Shown piece after piece: positions 1-8,865 of a stretch of 64,000 nt of DNA. Positions within the stretch are counted from its first letter, which is position 1; each line of letters starts with the position of its first letter. A program made the translations under genes and the position numbers. Source of the stretch: JAEMQF01 sp963775015 (lineage in GTDB: Bacteria > Pseudomonadota > Gammaproteobacteria > Burkholderiales > Burkholderiaceae_C); assembly GCA_963775015.1 (NCBI GenBank), contig CAVZHI010000005.1, positions 1 through 64,000 of the forward strand. The letters run 5' to 3'. The notes beneath the pieces are model-generated. The model did not search any database. It was not told where the DNA came from and was given only the letters and a program-made list of their open reading frames with translations.

Positions 1-805
1 CATCAGTCCGCCGTCGCGGGCGGCCTCTGGCCACTCGTAGATCGCGGGCAGTCTGGCAGCGGCCGCGAACTCCATGATGCGCAGACGGTTGTTGTACAGA
101 AAGGGCGAGGTGAGCACGTTGATCCCGGCAACGCGCAGCTTGCGTGCGGCAATGAAGGCCGTCTCGATCTCGGCCGGCGTGCGCGCGTACGCCGCATGCG
201 TCACCAGCCCGAGCGAACGCCCTGCGTCTTCGACCACCTGCATGGCGCCGTTGCGCGCGAGCGGATCGGCGAGATTGAGCACCACGCTGCCCTTGGGCAG
301 CACTTGCGCGAGCAGTTCCAGGCGCTTGGCGTTCAGCTCTGTGCGCAGGAAGCTGATCCCGGTCACTCTGCCGCCCGGACGCCCGAGCGACGCCGCATGA
401 CCTGCGGCGACCGGGTCGCCCAGTGTCACGATGGGCGTTGCAGCGGTGGCAGCCAGGGCAGCATCCGTGGCAAGCTGCCCAGGGGCGATGATCAGCGCGG
501 GCTTCAGCGCTGCGAGCTCCGCGGCAAGACGCGGCAGCTCCTGCTCGCGACCGTCGGCATAGCGGATGTCGATCACGATCTCGCCCTTCCGCATACCCAT
601 GCTCGCGCAATCCGTCGCGAACCGCCTGCAATGAGCTCGCGAGCCCGGCTCCGGTCGTGAGCAGCGCAACCCGGCGTGGCTGCTTGGCCGATTGCCCAAA
701 CGCGTGGGGCACGACGAGGGCAGCGCCCAAAGTCGTGGCACGTATGGCACGCGTGACGAGAAGGCAAATGCCGATTGCCAGCGTAACTCTGCGGCGTGAG
801 ATCAC
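1..805 (-). pseudogene. ABC substrate-binding protein copy A (partial, frameshifted)
   Basis: This is the N-terminal two thirds of a TrpX-like periplasmic binding protein (ABC-type, COG2984-like); the rest lies beyond the window edge. It is almost identical to the intact copy at 2319-3326. Relative to that copy, two bases are missing near 580, which breaks the frame. The GTG start at 803-805 is inferred from the intact copy, where it follows an AGAGG ribosome site. No permease or ATPase gene is adjacent. It belongs to the tandem amidase/binding-protein array. The family is clear from the twin copy; whether this copy is really broken or misread is not. Confidence 0.75.
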
Positions 806-1080
806 TGCATGACCTCTTCCATGAACGAAGGTGGGCTGATGCTACGCCGACCAGTTGTGCCGGCCCGACTGCCTGACACGCCGCGACCAGTGCGTACCGA
901 TTTAACACGCGCTGCGACGCGCCGCCGCCGCTGCTCAAATCCAAGTCCGCATCACACCCAGAGCCCACCCACCCCAGCCGCAGCCGGCACCCCCAACACC
1001 CCTTCGACCGCCATCGCAGTCAGCAGCAACGCCTCATCCGCCCCGCCCGGCGCACAAGCTGCAAGCCCACCGGCAACTGC
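1..1080. repeat. Direct repeat, left copy (partner 2520-3600)
   Basis: Bases 1 to about 1080 repeat 2520 to about 3600 nearly letter for letter on the same strand, with an offset of 2519-2521. Visible differences are a few substitutions, a 2-base gap near 580 and a 1-base gap near 1055. Beyond about 1080 the two copies drift to clearly lower identity through the amidase body. The sharp change in identity suggests recent duplication or gene conversion over the binding protein and the amidase 3' end. Confidence 0.85.
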
Positions 1081-1738
1081 GCACCGAGGTGCTGGATCGG
1101 CAACGACACCCCGCACTGATTGAACAAGTTGCCGGGGCGCGTGTTCTGCGTGCCCAGCCGGTTCCACGCGGCAACGGCTTCGACCGTCTTGAAATCCGCC
1201 GTGGGCGCGGGCAGCACCGGCACGGTGGGCGTGATCCACGCGTCGACGCCGCGCGAGCGTTCGCGCAGCATTCGCTCCAGCACCTGCTGGCGCGTGGCCA
1301 TCTGCACGTAGTCGTCTGCGCTGAGGATCAACGCCGCTTGCAAACGTTGTGCGGCGATTCTGTCGAGCCGGTCGAACTGCTGCGTGACGCGCTCTCGGCC
1401 GAGGAACGCGAGCAGGTCGGCGGGGACGAGGCTGCGGAACACCGCGTCGATTTCGGCGGCTTCGGGCACGTCGATCTCGACGATGTTCGCGCCGGCCTGG
1501 CGCAGGCGTTGCAGCGCTTCCGCAAAACACGCGGCGACGATTGGGTCGATCTGGTTCATGAAGTGCGCGCCGGGCAGCGCGAAGGTCAGCGTGGCCAGTG
1601 CCGGTGGCGCACGCAGCGCCCGGCCAGCGAGCGCGGCCTTGACCCACGCCGCGTCTGCGGCGCTGCGCGTGAAGATGCCCACGCTGTCGAGCAGCGGCGA
1701 GAGCGGGAACACGCCGTCGCGCGGCCAGTGTGTCGGCA
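952..1738 (-). pseudogene. Amidase copy A, N-terminal half missing
   Basis: This is the C-terminal half of an amidase-signature enzyme, collinear with residues from about 200 onward of the amidase at 3473-4862. The Lys/Ser/Ser catalytic part of the signature domain (present in copy B) is absent, so this copy cannot be an active amidase. Homology begins abruptly near 1738, where the sequence switches to the truncated binding protein B. A single missing base near 1055 also shifts the last 35 codons. The stop at 952 is inferred from copy B. This is a fragment left by a recombination or deletion event. Confidence 0.8.
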
Positions 1739-2322
1739 TGCGTCACCAGCCCGAGCGAACGCCCTGCGTCTTCGACCACCTGCATGTCGCCGTTGCGCGC
1801 GAGCGGATCGGCCAGATTGAGCACCGCGCTGCCCTTGGGCAGCACTTGGGCGAGCAGTTCCAGCCGCTTGGCGTTCAGCTCTGTGAGCAGAAAGCTGATC
1901 CCCGTCACTCTGCCGCGCGGACGCCCGAGCGACGCCGCATGACCTGCGGCAACCAGGTCGCCCGTTGACACGATGGGCGTTGCAACGGTGGCAGCCAGCG
2001 CTGCGTCCGCAGCAGCCCCCCCGGGCGCCACGATCACCGCCGGCTCGAGCGCCGCGAGCTCGGCGGCTAGACGGGGCAGCTCCTGCAGGCGACCGCCGGT
2101 GTAGCGGATGTCGATCACGATGTCTCGGCCTTCGACATGGCCACGCTCGCGCAACCCCTCGCGAAACGCCTGCAACTGGATCGCGTAGGTGGCTTCAGTC
2201 AAGACCGACAGCAGCGCAACCCGGCGCGGCGCCTTGGCCGATTGCCCATACGCATGCGGTACGACGAGGGCAGTGCACAGCGTTTTCGCACCCGTGGCAA
2301 GCACAAACAAGCGGCGCTTCAC
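1739..2322 (-). pseudogene. ABC substrate-binding protein copy B, C-terminal half missing
   Basis: This is the N-terminal half (about 195 codons) of a TrpX-like binding protein, paralogous to but clearly diverged from copies A and C. It opens with a GTG codon overlapping the TGA of copy C (GTGA), which suggests the two were translationally coupled. A signal-peptide-like N-terminus is followed by the family's GRDIVIDIRYTGGR and LNAKRLELL segments. Near 1739 the family sequence stops and amidase sequence begins in another frame. The C-terminal lobe is missing, so ligand binding is not expected. Confidence 0.8.
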
Positions 2323-3326
2323 TCGATCACCTCGTCGACCCGCAGCAGCAGCGCCTGCGGAATCGTGATGCCCAGCGCCTTGGCGGTCTTCATGTTGATG
2401 ACCAGCTCGAAGCGCGTCGGCTGCTCGATCGGCAGGTCGGCGGGCTTGGCGCCAGCGAGGATGCGCGAGGCGTAGCCGCCGAGTTGCCGATACATCGCGA
2501 TGATGCTCGGCCCGTAGCCCATCAGTCCGCCGTCGCGGGCGGCCTCCGGCCACTCGTAGATCGCGGGCAGTCTGGCAGCGGCCGCGAACTCCATGATGCG
2601 CAGACGGTTGTTGTACAGAAAGGGCGAGGTGAGCACGTTGATCCCGGCAACGCGCAGCTTGCGTGCGGCAATGAAGGCCGTCTCGATCTCGGCCGGCGTG
2701 CGCGCGTACGCCGCATGCGTCACCAGCCCGAGCGAACGCCCTGCGTCTTCGACCACCTGCATGGCGCCGTTGCGCGCGAGCGGATCGGCGAGATTGAGCA
2801 CCACGCTGCCCTTGGGCAGCACTTGCGCGAGCAGTTCCAGGCGCTTGGCGTTCAGCTCTGTGCGCAGGAAGCTGATCCCGGTCACTCTGCCGCCCGGACG
2901 CCCGAGCGACGCCGCATGACCTGCGGCGACCGGGTCGCCCAGTGTCACGATGGGCGTTGCAGCGGTGGCAGCCAGGGCAGCATCCGTGGCAAGCTGCCCA
3001 GGGGCGATGATCAGCGCGGGCTTCAGCGCTGCGAGCTCCGCGGCAAGACGAGGCAGCTCCTGCTCGCGACCGCCGGCATAGCGGATGTCGATCACGATAT
3101 CTCGCCCTTCCGCATACCCATGCTCGCGCAATCCGTCGCGAACCGCCTGCAATGAGCTCGCGAGCCCGGCTCCGGTCGTGAGCAGCGCAACCCGGCGTGG
3201 CTGCTTGGCCGATTGCCCAAACGCGTGGGGCACGACGAGGGCAGCGCCCAAAGTCGTGGCACGTATGGCACGCGTGACGAGAAGGCAAATGCCGATTGCC
3301 AGCGTAACTCTGCGGCGTGAGATCAC
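2319..3326 (-). CDS. TrpX-like ABC transporter substrate-binding protein (copy C)
   Basis: Intact protein of about 335 residues, a probable periplasmic receptor of the ABC substrate-binding superfamily (type I periplasmic fold). Visible features are an N-terminal hydrophobic signal segment, the EGRDIVIDIRYAGG block near residue 60, repeated ELPRLAAELAAL and LNAKRLELLAQVLPKG blocks, and a C-terminal NMKTAKALGITIPQ block typical of this family. The GTG start at 3326 is chosen because an AGAGG sequence lies at the right distance; a TTG lies further upstream. It sits downstream of an amidase and overlaps copy B. No cognate permease or ATPase is nearby, so the ligand is unknown. Confidence 0.85.
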   Translation of the reverse strand: MISRRRVTLAIGICLLVTRAIRATTLGAALVVPHAFGQSAKQPRRVALLTTGAGLASSLQAVRDGLREHGYAEGRDIVIDIRYAGGREQELPRLAAELAALKPALIIAPGQLATDAALAATAATPIVTLGDPVAAGHAASLGRPGGRVTGISFLRTELNAKRLELLAQVLPKGSVVLNLADPLARNGAMQVVEDAGRSLGLVTHAAYARTPAEIETAFIAARKLRVAGINVLTSPFLYNNRLRIMEFAAAARLPAIYEWPEAARDGGLMGYGPSIIAMYRQLGGYASRILAGAKPADLPIEQPTRFELVINMKTAKALGITIPQALLLRVDEVIE

Positions 3327-3600
3327 TGCATGACCTCTTCCATGAACCAAGGTGGGCTGATGCTACGCCGACCAGTTGTGCCGGCCCGACTGCCTGACAC
3401 GCCGCGACCAGTGCGTACCGATTTAACACGCGCTGCGACGCGCCGCCGCCGCTGCTCAAATCCAAGTCCGCATCACACCCAGAGCCCACCCACCCCAGCC
3501 GAAGCCGGCACCCCCAACACCCCTTCGACCGCCATCGCAGTCAGCAGCAACGCCTCATCCGCCCCGCCCGGCGCACAGAGCTGCAAGCCCACCGGCAACT
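2520..3600. repeat. Direct repeat, right copy (partner 1-1080)
   Basis: Right-hand copy of the long direct repeat. It contains most of binding protein C, the 146-base spacer and the 3' end of amidase B. The copy here is intact, so it is the better guide to the ancestral unit. Confidence 0.85.
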
Positions 3601-4862
3601 GCGCACCGAGGTGCTGGATCGGCAACGACACCCCGCACTGATTGAACAGGTTGCCGGGGCGCGTGTTCTGCGTGCCCAGGCGGTTCCACGCGGCAACGGC
3701 TTCGACCGTCTTGAAATCCGCCGTGGGCGCGGGCAGCACCGGCACGGTGGGCGTGATCCACGCGTCGACGCCGCGCGAGCGTTCGCGCAGCATGCGCTCG
3801 AGCACCTGCTGGCGCGTGGCCATCTGCACGTAGTCGTCTGCGCTGAGCGTCAGCGCCGCCTGCATGCGCTGCGCCGCCACCTTGTCCAGGCGGTCGAACT
3901 GCTTCGTCACGCGCTCGCGGCCCAGGAAGGCCAGCAGGTCGGCGGGGACGAGGCTGCGGAACACGGCGTCGATTTCCGCGGCTTCGGGAACGTCGATCTC
4001 GACGATGTTCGCGCCGGCCTGGCGCAGGCGCTGCAGCGCTTGCGCAAAACACGCGGCAACGGCTTCGTCGACCTGGTTCATGAAATGCGCGCCGGGCAGC
4101 GCGAGGGTCAGCTTGGCCACTGCGGGCGGCGCCTGCAGCGCGCGGCCGGCGAGTGCGGCTTCCACCCACGCGGCGTCTTGCACGCTGCGCGTGAAGATGC
4201 CCACGCTGTCGAGCAGCGGCGAGAGCGGGAACACGCCGTCGCGCGGCCAATGCGTCGTCGTCGCCTTGTAGCCGACCACGCCGGTAGAGCGCCGCGGGCT
4301 GGCGCACCGAACCGCCGGTGTCGGAGCCCACGGTGAAGCCGGCCAGCCCAGCGGCCATCGCCACTGCGGAGCCGTGGCTCGAGCCGCCCGTCATTCGCCG
4401 CTGCTCCCAGTCGCACGGGTTCCACGGGATCGGGCGGTTCATGTTGAAGCCACCGAGCGCAAACTCGGTCGTGCGCGTCTTGCCGAGCAGCACGCAGCCG
4501 GCGCGATGCAGCATGCCGATAAAGCTACCCTGCGGCGGGACGAGGTCTTGCACGTCCAGCTTTGAGCCCGCGTGCGTGGGCATGCCGTCGACGCTGAACA
4601 GGTCCTTCACCGCGACGGGCACACCCATCAGTGGGCCGAGGTCGACGCCGGCCGCGCGCAACTGGTCGATCGCGCGTGCGTGCTCGAGCGCGCGCTGCGG
4701 GTCCACGTGCGTGAAGGCTTGCAGCTTGGGCTCGAGCGCGTCGATCCGCGCGAGGCACGCTTGCGCCAGGCTCAGCGCAGTGACCGCGCCGCTGCGCAGC
4801 GCCTGGGTCAGATTCGCGAGGCCTTCTGTTGCGGGCGAGTCGGGCAGGGCAGGGGTGTGCAT
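3473..4862 (-). CDS. Amidase signature family hydrolase (frameshift near 4285)
   Basis: Amidase-signature serine hydrolase of about 463 residues, expected to cleave C-N bonds of an amide in the cytoplasm. The catalytic Lys is visible in PVAVKDLFSV, the cis-Ser in TGGSSHGSAVA and the nucleophile region in GSDTGGSVRQPA. The frame breaks near 4285, just after that motif, and resumes with GYKATTTHWPRDGVFPL; length and order are otherwise normal. The ATG at 4860-4862 follows a stretch without family similarity. It is transcribed toward two binding-protein genes, which may suggest uptake and hydrolysis of an amide, but the substrate is unknown. Confidence 0.85.
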
Positions 4863-4873
4863 TGAGTGAGGGC

Positions 4874-5085
4874 CTATGGGGTTGCTCGATTCAAGTTCGC
4901 CAAGTCGTTGCCCTGGCTCCAGCGGCGCCCGGGCACCGAGTCCATCAACTCGCGGGTGTAGGCGTGGCTCGGGTTCGCGTACACCTGCGCGACGGGCCCG
5001 AACTCGACGATTCGACCCAGGCGCATCACCGCCACCGAATCGCAGACCTGGCTCGCGACGCGCAAGTCGTGGGTGATGTAGCGTC
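4874..5085 (-). pseudogene. C-terminal remnant of an oligopeptide-type ABC ATPase
   Basis: About 70 codons read ITHDLRVASQVCDSVAVM, then GRIVEFGPVAQVYANPSHAYT. These are the H-loop and C-terminal tail of DppD/DppF/OppD-type ATPases. Walker A, signature and Walker B are absent, and no related sequence is seen upstream of 5085. The remnant ends 12 bases before the amidase start. It indicates that a peptide/opine-type ABC operon once preceded the amidase and has been cut away. Confidence 0.7.
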
Positions 5086-5268
5086 GCGCGATTGTTCACT
5101 GCCTCGCGGCTGGATTCCCTCATGAGAATCCCTGCGGAGCCTGCGCCCGGCGGCAGCCGAACGGATGAGCGGCGCGCCGGTCTGGTGCGCCTCCCTGGGG
5201 GTGACCCGCACTCGCGGCGCGGCCGGCGTGCGTATATTCCAGGTACCGCAAACCCCGAGGCCGCAGCG

Positions 5269-6609
5269 ATGGACGCCGAAGCAGTCAAGAGAATCGTCGA
5301 TCGCTGGATGATCCCCACGCCCAGCGGCGCCTACATGGCGGGCCTGGAAAAGCGCCCGGTGATCGCGAGCGCGCGCGGCATCACCGTGACCGACACGCAA
5401 GGCAAGACCTATCTTGACTTCGGCTCGGGCCAGATGGCCGCCGCGCTCGGGCACAACCATCCGATTTTTGTCGAGGCGGTGCGGCGCAGCCTGGTCACGA
5501 TCAGCCACTCGACCAAGACCTTTCTCAACGTCGATCGCCTGGAACTGCACCGGCGCCTGGGCGAGATCCTGACGCCGCCGCTGCAGAAGTCGCTGTTCCT
5601 GGTGAGCGGCAGCGACGCCGTCGAAGCCGCGATCGACATGGCGCGCAAGGTGACGGGCGGTGTCGATGTGCTGGCTTTGCACATGGGCTTGCACGGCTCC
5701 ACGTCGTTCATCACGCGCTCCCTGTCGTTCGGCTGGAACCGCAGCAAACATGGCCTGGCGGCGCAGGGAACGACGGCCATCCTCGCGCCCTATCCGTACC
5801 GCTGCCCCGTCGCAAGCTCGCCCGAACAATGCGCGTGTGCGCTGGGCCAGGGCCACTACCAGTGCCTGGCGACGAGCTTCGAACTTGCGCAAAGCAATTT
5901 CGGCGGCAAGCCGGCGGCGCTGATTCTGGAGCCCATCCTCAGCGCGGGCGGCGTGATCGTTCCGCCACCCGGCTACGTGAAAGCGCTGCGCGACTTGTGC
6001 CACGCGCGCGGCATGCTGCTCATCATGGACGAATCGCAGACGGGCCTCGGCAAAACCGGCCGCATGTGGGGCCACGAGCACGAAGGCGTGGTGCCCGACA
6101 TCATCACCGTCTCCAAGCATTTCGGCGCCGGCCTGCCGATCAGCGCCGTGTGCACGAGCGCCGAGATCGCGCAGCAGGCCGCAGCGCAAGGTTATGTCGC
6201 GACGCGCTCGCACGCCTGCGACCCCATCACGTGCAACGCCGGCGTGGCGAGCATCGACATCATCCAGAAAGAAGGCCTGGTGGCGCGCGCCGCGGCGATC
6301 GGCGAACGCATGCAGGAGCATCTGCGTGGCATGGCGCAGGACAACGACCTCATCGGCGAGTCGCGTGGGCGCGGCGTGCTCTGGGGCGTTGAACTCGTGC
6401 TGGACCGGCGCAGCCGCGCTCCGGCGAACGGCTCGGCCGACGCGGCGGTGCAGGCCTGCCAGGACCAGGGCTTGCTCGTGCAGGCGCGCGGCAGCCATGC
6501 GCGCAAGAACGTGATCCGACTCGTGCCGCCGATGGTGTCGAGCGACGCTGAAATCGACCAGGGCATGGACATCCTGCGCAGCGTACTCAAAACCGTGCGC
6601 CGCGCCTGA
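5269..6609 (+). CDS. Class III PLP aminotransferase, 2,2-dialkylglycine decarboxylase-like
   Basis: Fold-type I PLP enzyme of 446 residues. The segment YLDFGSGQMAAALGHNHP closely follows 2,2-dialkylglycine decarboxylase, which decarboxylates dialkylglycines and transaminates pyruvate. The cofactor Asp is in MDESQTGLGKTG and the PLP-binding Lys in TVSKHFGAGLPIS. I chose the ATG at 5269 because family similarity begins directly after it; the open frame continues upstream without similarity. A Bug receptor gene follows by 45 bases and may be co-transcribed. An ordinary omega-aminotransferase is the alternative. Confidence 0.85.
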   Translation: MDAEAVKRIVDRWMIPTPSGAYMAGLEKRPVIASARGITVTDTQGKTYLDFGSGQMAAALGHNHPIFVEAVRRSLVTISHSTKTFLNVDRLELHRRLGEILTPPLQKSLFLVSGSDAVEAAIDMARKVTGGVDVLALHMGLHGSTSFITRSLSFGWNRSKHGLAAQGTTAILAPYPYRCPVASSPEQCACALGQGHYQCLATSFELAQSNFGGKPAALILEPILSAGGVIVPPPGYVKALRDLCHARGMLLIMDESQTGLGKTGRMWGHEHEGVVPDIITVSKHFGAGLPISAVCTSAEIAQQAAAQGYVATRSHACDPITCNAGVASIDIIQKEGLVARAAAIGERMQEHLRGMAQDNDLIGESRGRGVLWGVELVLDRRSRAPANGSADAAVQACQDQGLLVQARGSHARKNVIRLVPPMVSSDAEIDQGMDILRSVLKTVRRA

Positions 6610-6654
6610 GCGCGATTTCACCCCGCACTGCAACCTCACTTCGGAGACCGCGCC

Positions 6655-7632
6655 ATGCGACTCCCCCTTTGCCTCAGCGCGCGCCTTGTGATCGCGGCGC
6701 TGTGCTTCGCCGCCGGCTGCGCGGCGGCGCAGTCCTGGCCGAGCAAACCCCTCAGGCTGATCGTTCCCTTCCCGCCCGGCGGCGGCTCCGACGCGGTCGG
6801 CCGCGTCATTGCGCAAAAGCTCAACGAACGCCTCGGCCAGCAGGTCAACGTCGACAACCGCGGCGGCGCCGGCGGCTCGATCGGCACCGAAGCGGCGGTG
6901 CGCGCCGCACCCGACGGCTACACGATGGTGCTGGCGTCGACGTCGGAAATCGCCATCAACCCGAGCCTGTACAGCAAGCTCAGTTACGACACCGTGAAAG
7001 ACCTGGTTCCGGTGGCGCTGATCGCGACGACGCCGATGGTCGTGATCGTCACGCCCACACTGCCGGTCAGCTCGATTGCCGAGTTGGTGGCGCTGGCGCG
7101 CGCCAAACCGGGCGAGCTGAATGTGGCTTCGGCGGGGGCGGGAACGATTTCGCACCTGTCGGGCGAGCTGTTCCGCTCGATGAACGGCCTGACCTGGACC
7201 CACGTTCCGTACAAGGGCACCGGCCCGGCGCTGACGGATCTGGCCGGTGGCCAGGTGCAAGTCATGTTCGTGCCGCCGCCGCCGGCCTTGGGCCTCGTCA
7301 AGGCGAACCGCGCCAAGCTGCTTGCCGTCTCGGGAAAGGCGCGCGCCGCCAACTTGCCCGACACGCCCACCGTATCCGAAGCCGGTGGCCCGGCGTACAG
7401 CGTCGACAACTGGTACGGCATCTTCGTTCCCGTGGGAACGCCGCAGGAGATCGTCGCCCGGCTGCGCGACGAAATCGCGCAAGGCCTGAATTCCCCCGAT
7501 CTCGTGAGCACGCTCGCGGCGCAAGGCGTGGCCCCGGGCGGCATGGCGGGCGTGGCATTTGCCGATTACGTGAAATCGGAAGTCGAGAAGTGGGGCAAGG
7601 TGGTCAAGGCCTCTGGGGCCAGGGCCGATTGA
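6655..7632 (+). CDS. Bug/TctC-family tripartite tricarboxylate transporter receptor
   Basis: Periplasmic binding protein of 325 residues. The signal peptide ends near AAAQS at about residue 25, followed by WPSKPLRLIVPFPPGG, the hallmark start of Bug proteins, and the later IGTEAAVRAAPDGYT loop. TctA/TctB membrane partners are not present, which is common for the many orphan Bug genes of Burkholderiales. It lies 45 bases downstream of the aminotransferase on the same strand, so it may bind the acid or amino acid handled by that enzyme. The ligand is not deducible. Confidence 0.9.
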   Translation: MRLPLCLSARLVIAALCFAAGCAAAQSWPSKPLRLIVPFPPGGGSDAVGRVIAQKLNERLGQQVNVDNRGGAGGSIGTEAAVRAAPDGYTMVLASTSEIAINPSLYSKLSYDTVKDLVPVALIATTPMVVIVTPTLPVSSIAELVALARAKPGELNVASAGAGTISHLSGELFRSMNGLTWTHVPYKGTGPALTDLAGGQVQVMFVPPPPALGLVKANRAKLLAVSGKARAANLPDTPTVSEAGGPAYSVDNWYGIFVPVGTPQEIVARLRDEIAQGLNSPDLVSTLAAQGVAPGGMAGVAFADYVKSEVEKWGKVVKASGARAD

Positions 7633-7700
7633 AGCGACCCGCCGGCACGTGCCTTCCGTTCGAGCTCATCTTCTGTGACTTCAGCGCAGGGGTGCCGTTG

Positions 7701-8684
7701 CTACTCGATCACCTTGGTCGCCCGCAGAATCAGCGAATAGGGAATCTGAACGCCGAGCGCCTTGGCTGTATTCATGTTGATCGCCAGGTCAAACACCGTC
7801 GGCTGCTCGACCGGGATGTCTTCGGGCTTCGTGCCTTTGAGAATCTTGTCGACAAAGTGGGCGGCGCGTCGAAACAGTCGGGGGAAGTTCACTCCATAGT
7901 CGATCAGGCCGCCGGCGTCCACATAGCCGCTGAATCCAATCGCAGGGAGTCGATGCTTTCTTGCGAGGTCAGCGATCTTCCTCGCGTCGCCGACGATCAC
8001 GGGGTCCTGCTGAACCCAGACTGCGTCGACTTGGCTCTTGGCCATTGCCGCAAATGCCGCGTCAAATTCGTTCGCGCCCTGAACATCGAATCGTTGAAGG
8101 CTCAGCTTCAACGATTGGGCTGCACTCTGGACCGACTGCATGGCGACCCGCGTCTGTGGATTGGCTGGATTCAAGAGAGTGGCGACGCGCTTTGCCTGCG
8201 GAAGGGCCTCCTTCAGAAGTTCAAGTCGCTTCGCGCTGAGTTCCGGGTCAAAAAAAGTCGACCCGGTGACATTGCCTCCCGGCCGCGCGAGGGTGGCGAT
8301 CAGACCCGTCGCAACGGCGTCGCCGGAGGTCGCCATGACGATGGGGATCTTCGTCGTCGCCTGTTTGGCGGCGCGGACTCCCGGTGTTCCATACGACACC
8401 AGAACATCCACCTTGAGGCGAACCAGCTCTGCCGCCAGCTCCGGAAGGCGCTCATACTTTCCGTCGCCCCAGCGATACTCGATGACGATGTTCTTGCCCT
8501 CGACGTACCCCAGCTCACGCAAGCCCTCGCGAAACGCGTCGACGTTGTTGGCCCACGCGGGCGCGGAGCCGGTGCCCAGGAACCCAATCTGATGGACCTT
8601 GTTGGCCTGCTGCTGCGCGAGAAAAGCCGACGGGTGCAACGCGCCCACGGCAAGCCCAACGATGACCCGGCGACGAGCATGCAT
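7701..8684 (-). CDS. TrpX-like ABC transporter substrate-binding protein
   Basis: Orphan binding protein of 327 residues from the same family as the 2319-3326 gene but distinctly diverged. It shows a signal segment (RRRVIVGLAVGALHPSAFLA), VEGKNIVIEYRWGDGKYERL, ELSAKRLELLKEALP and the C-terminal NMNTAKALGVQIPYSLILRA. The start is set at the ATG at 8682-8684 because upstream codons show no similarity and the twin-arginine-rich signal begins there. It converges on the Bug gene and diverges from the oxidase gene. No transporter partners are near. Confidence 0.87.
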   Translation of the reverse strand: MHARRRVIVGLAVGALHPSAFLAQQQANKVHQIGFLGTGSAPAWANNVDAFREGLRELGYVEGKNIVIEYRWGDGKYERLPELAAELVRLKVDVLVSYGTPGVRAAKQATTKIPIVMATSGDAVATGLIATLARPGGNVTGSTFFDPELSAKRLELLKEALPQAKRVATLLNPANPQTRVAMQSVQSAAQSLKLSLQRFDVQGANEFDAAFAAMAKSQVDAVWVQQDPVIVGDARKIADLARKHRLPAIGFSGYVDAGGLIDYGVNFPRLFRRAAHFVDKILKGTKPEDIPVEQPTVFDLAINMNTAKALGVQIPYSLILRATKVIE

Positions 8685-8865
8685 GATTTTGCCTTCCCAA
8701 TAGTCAAGGGCCGTAGGCTTCGCGATGTCCAAGGGCCAGTCTATCGAACTTGCCGACGGCTCAGAGAGGGTCCGCGCTGACGTCAGTTGAGGTTGCCGCC
8801 GAGGCCTCCTTGAATTGTGGGTATCGTTGCGCCGTGATTTCACTGCCTTGCGAATTGAGCCCTTC

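Noticed and set aside
952..3489. A single 845-codon open frame on the minus strand
   Set aside because: It is a chance read-through: its first 390 codons lie out of frame over binding protein C, then it passes through binding protein B and the amidase fragment in shifted frame.
5026..7524. Long minus-strand open frame opposite the aminotransferase and Bug genes
   Set aside because: Composition is Arg/Ala/His-rich without any family pattern, as expected for antisense frames in GC-rich DNA; the plus-strand genes are clear.
6669..8780. 703-codon plus-strand open frame
   Set aside because: It overlaps the Bug gene in another frame and the opposite strand of a binding protein, and has no recognisable motif.
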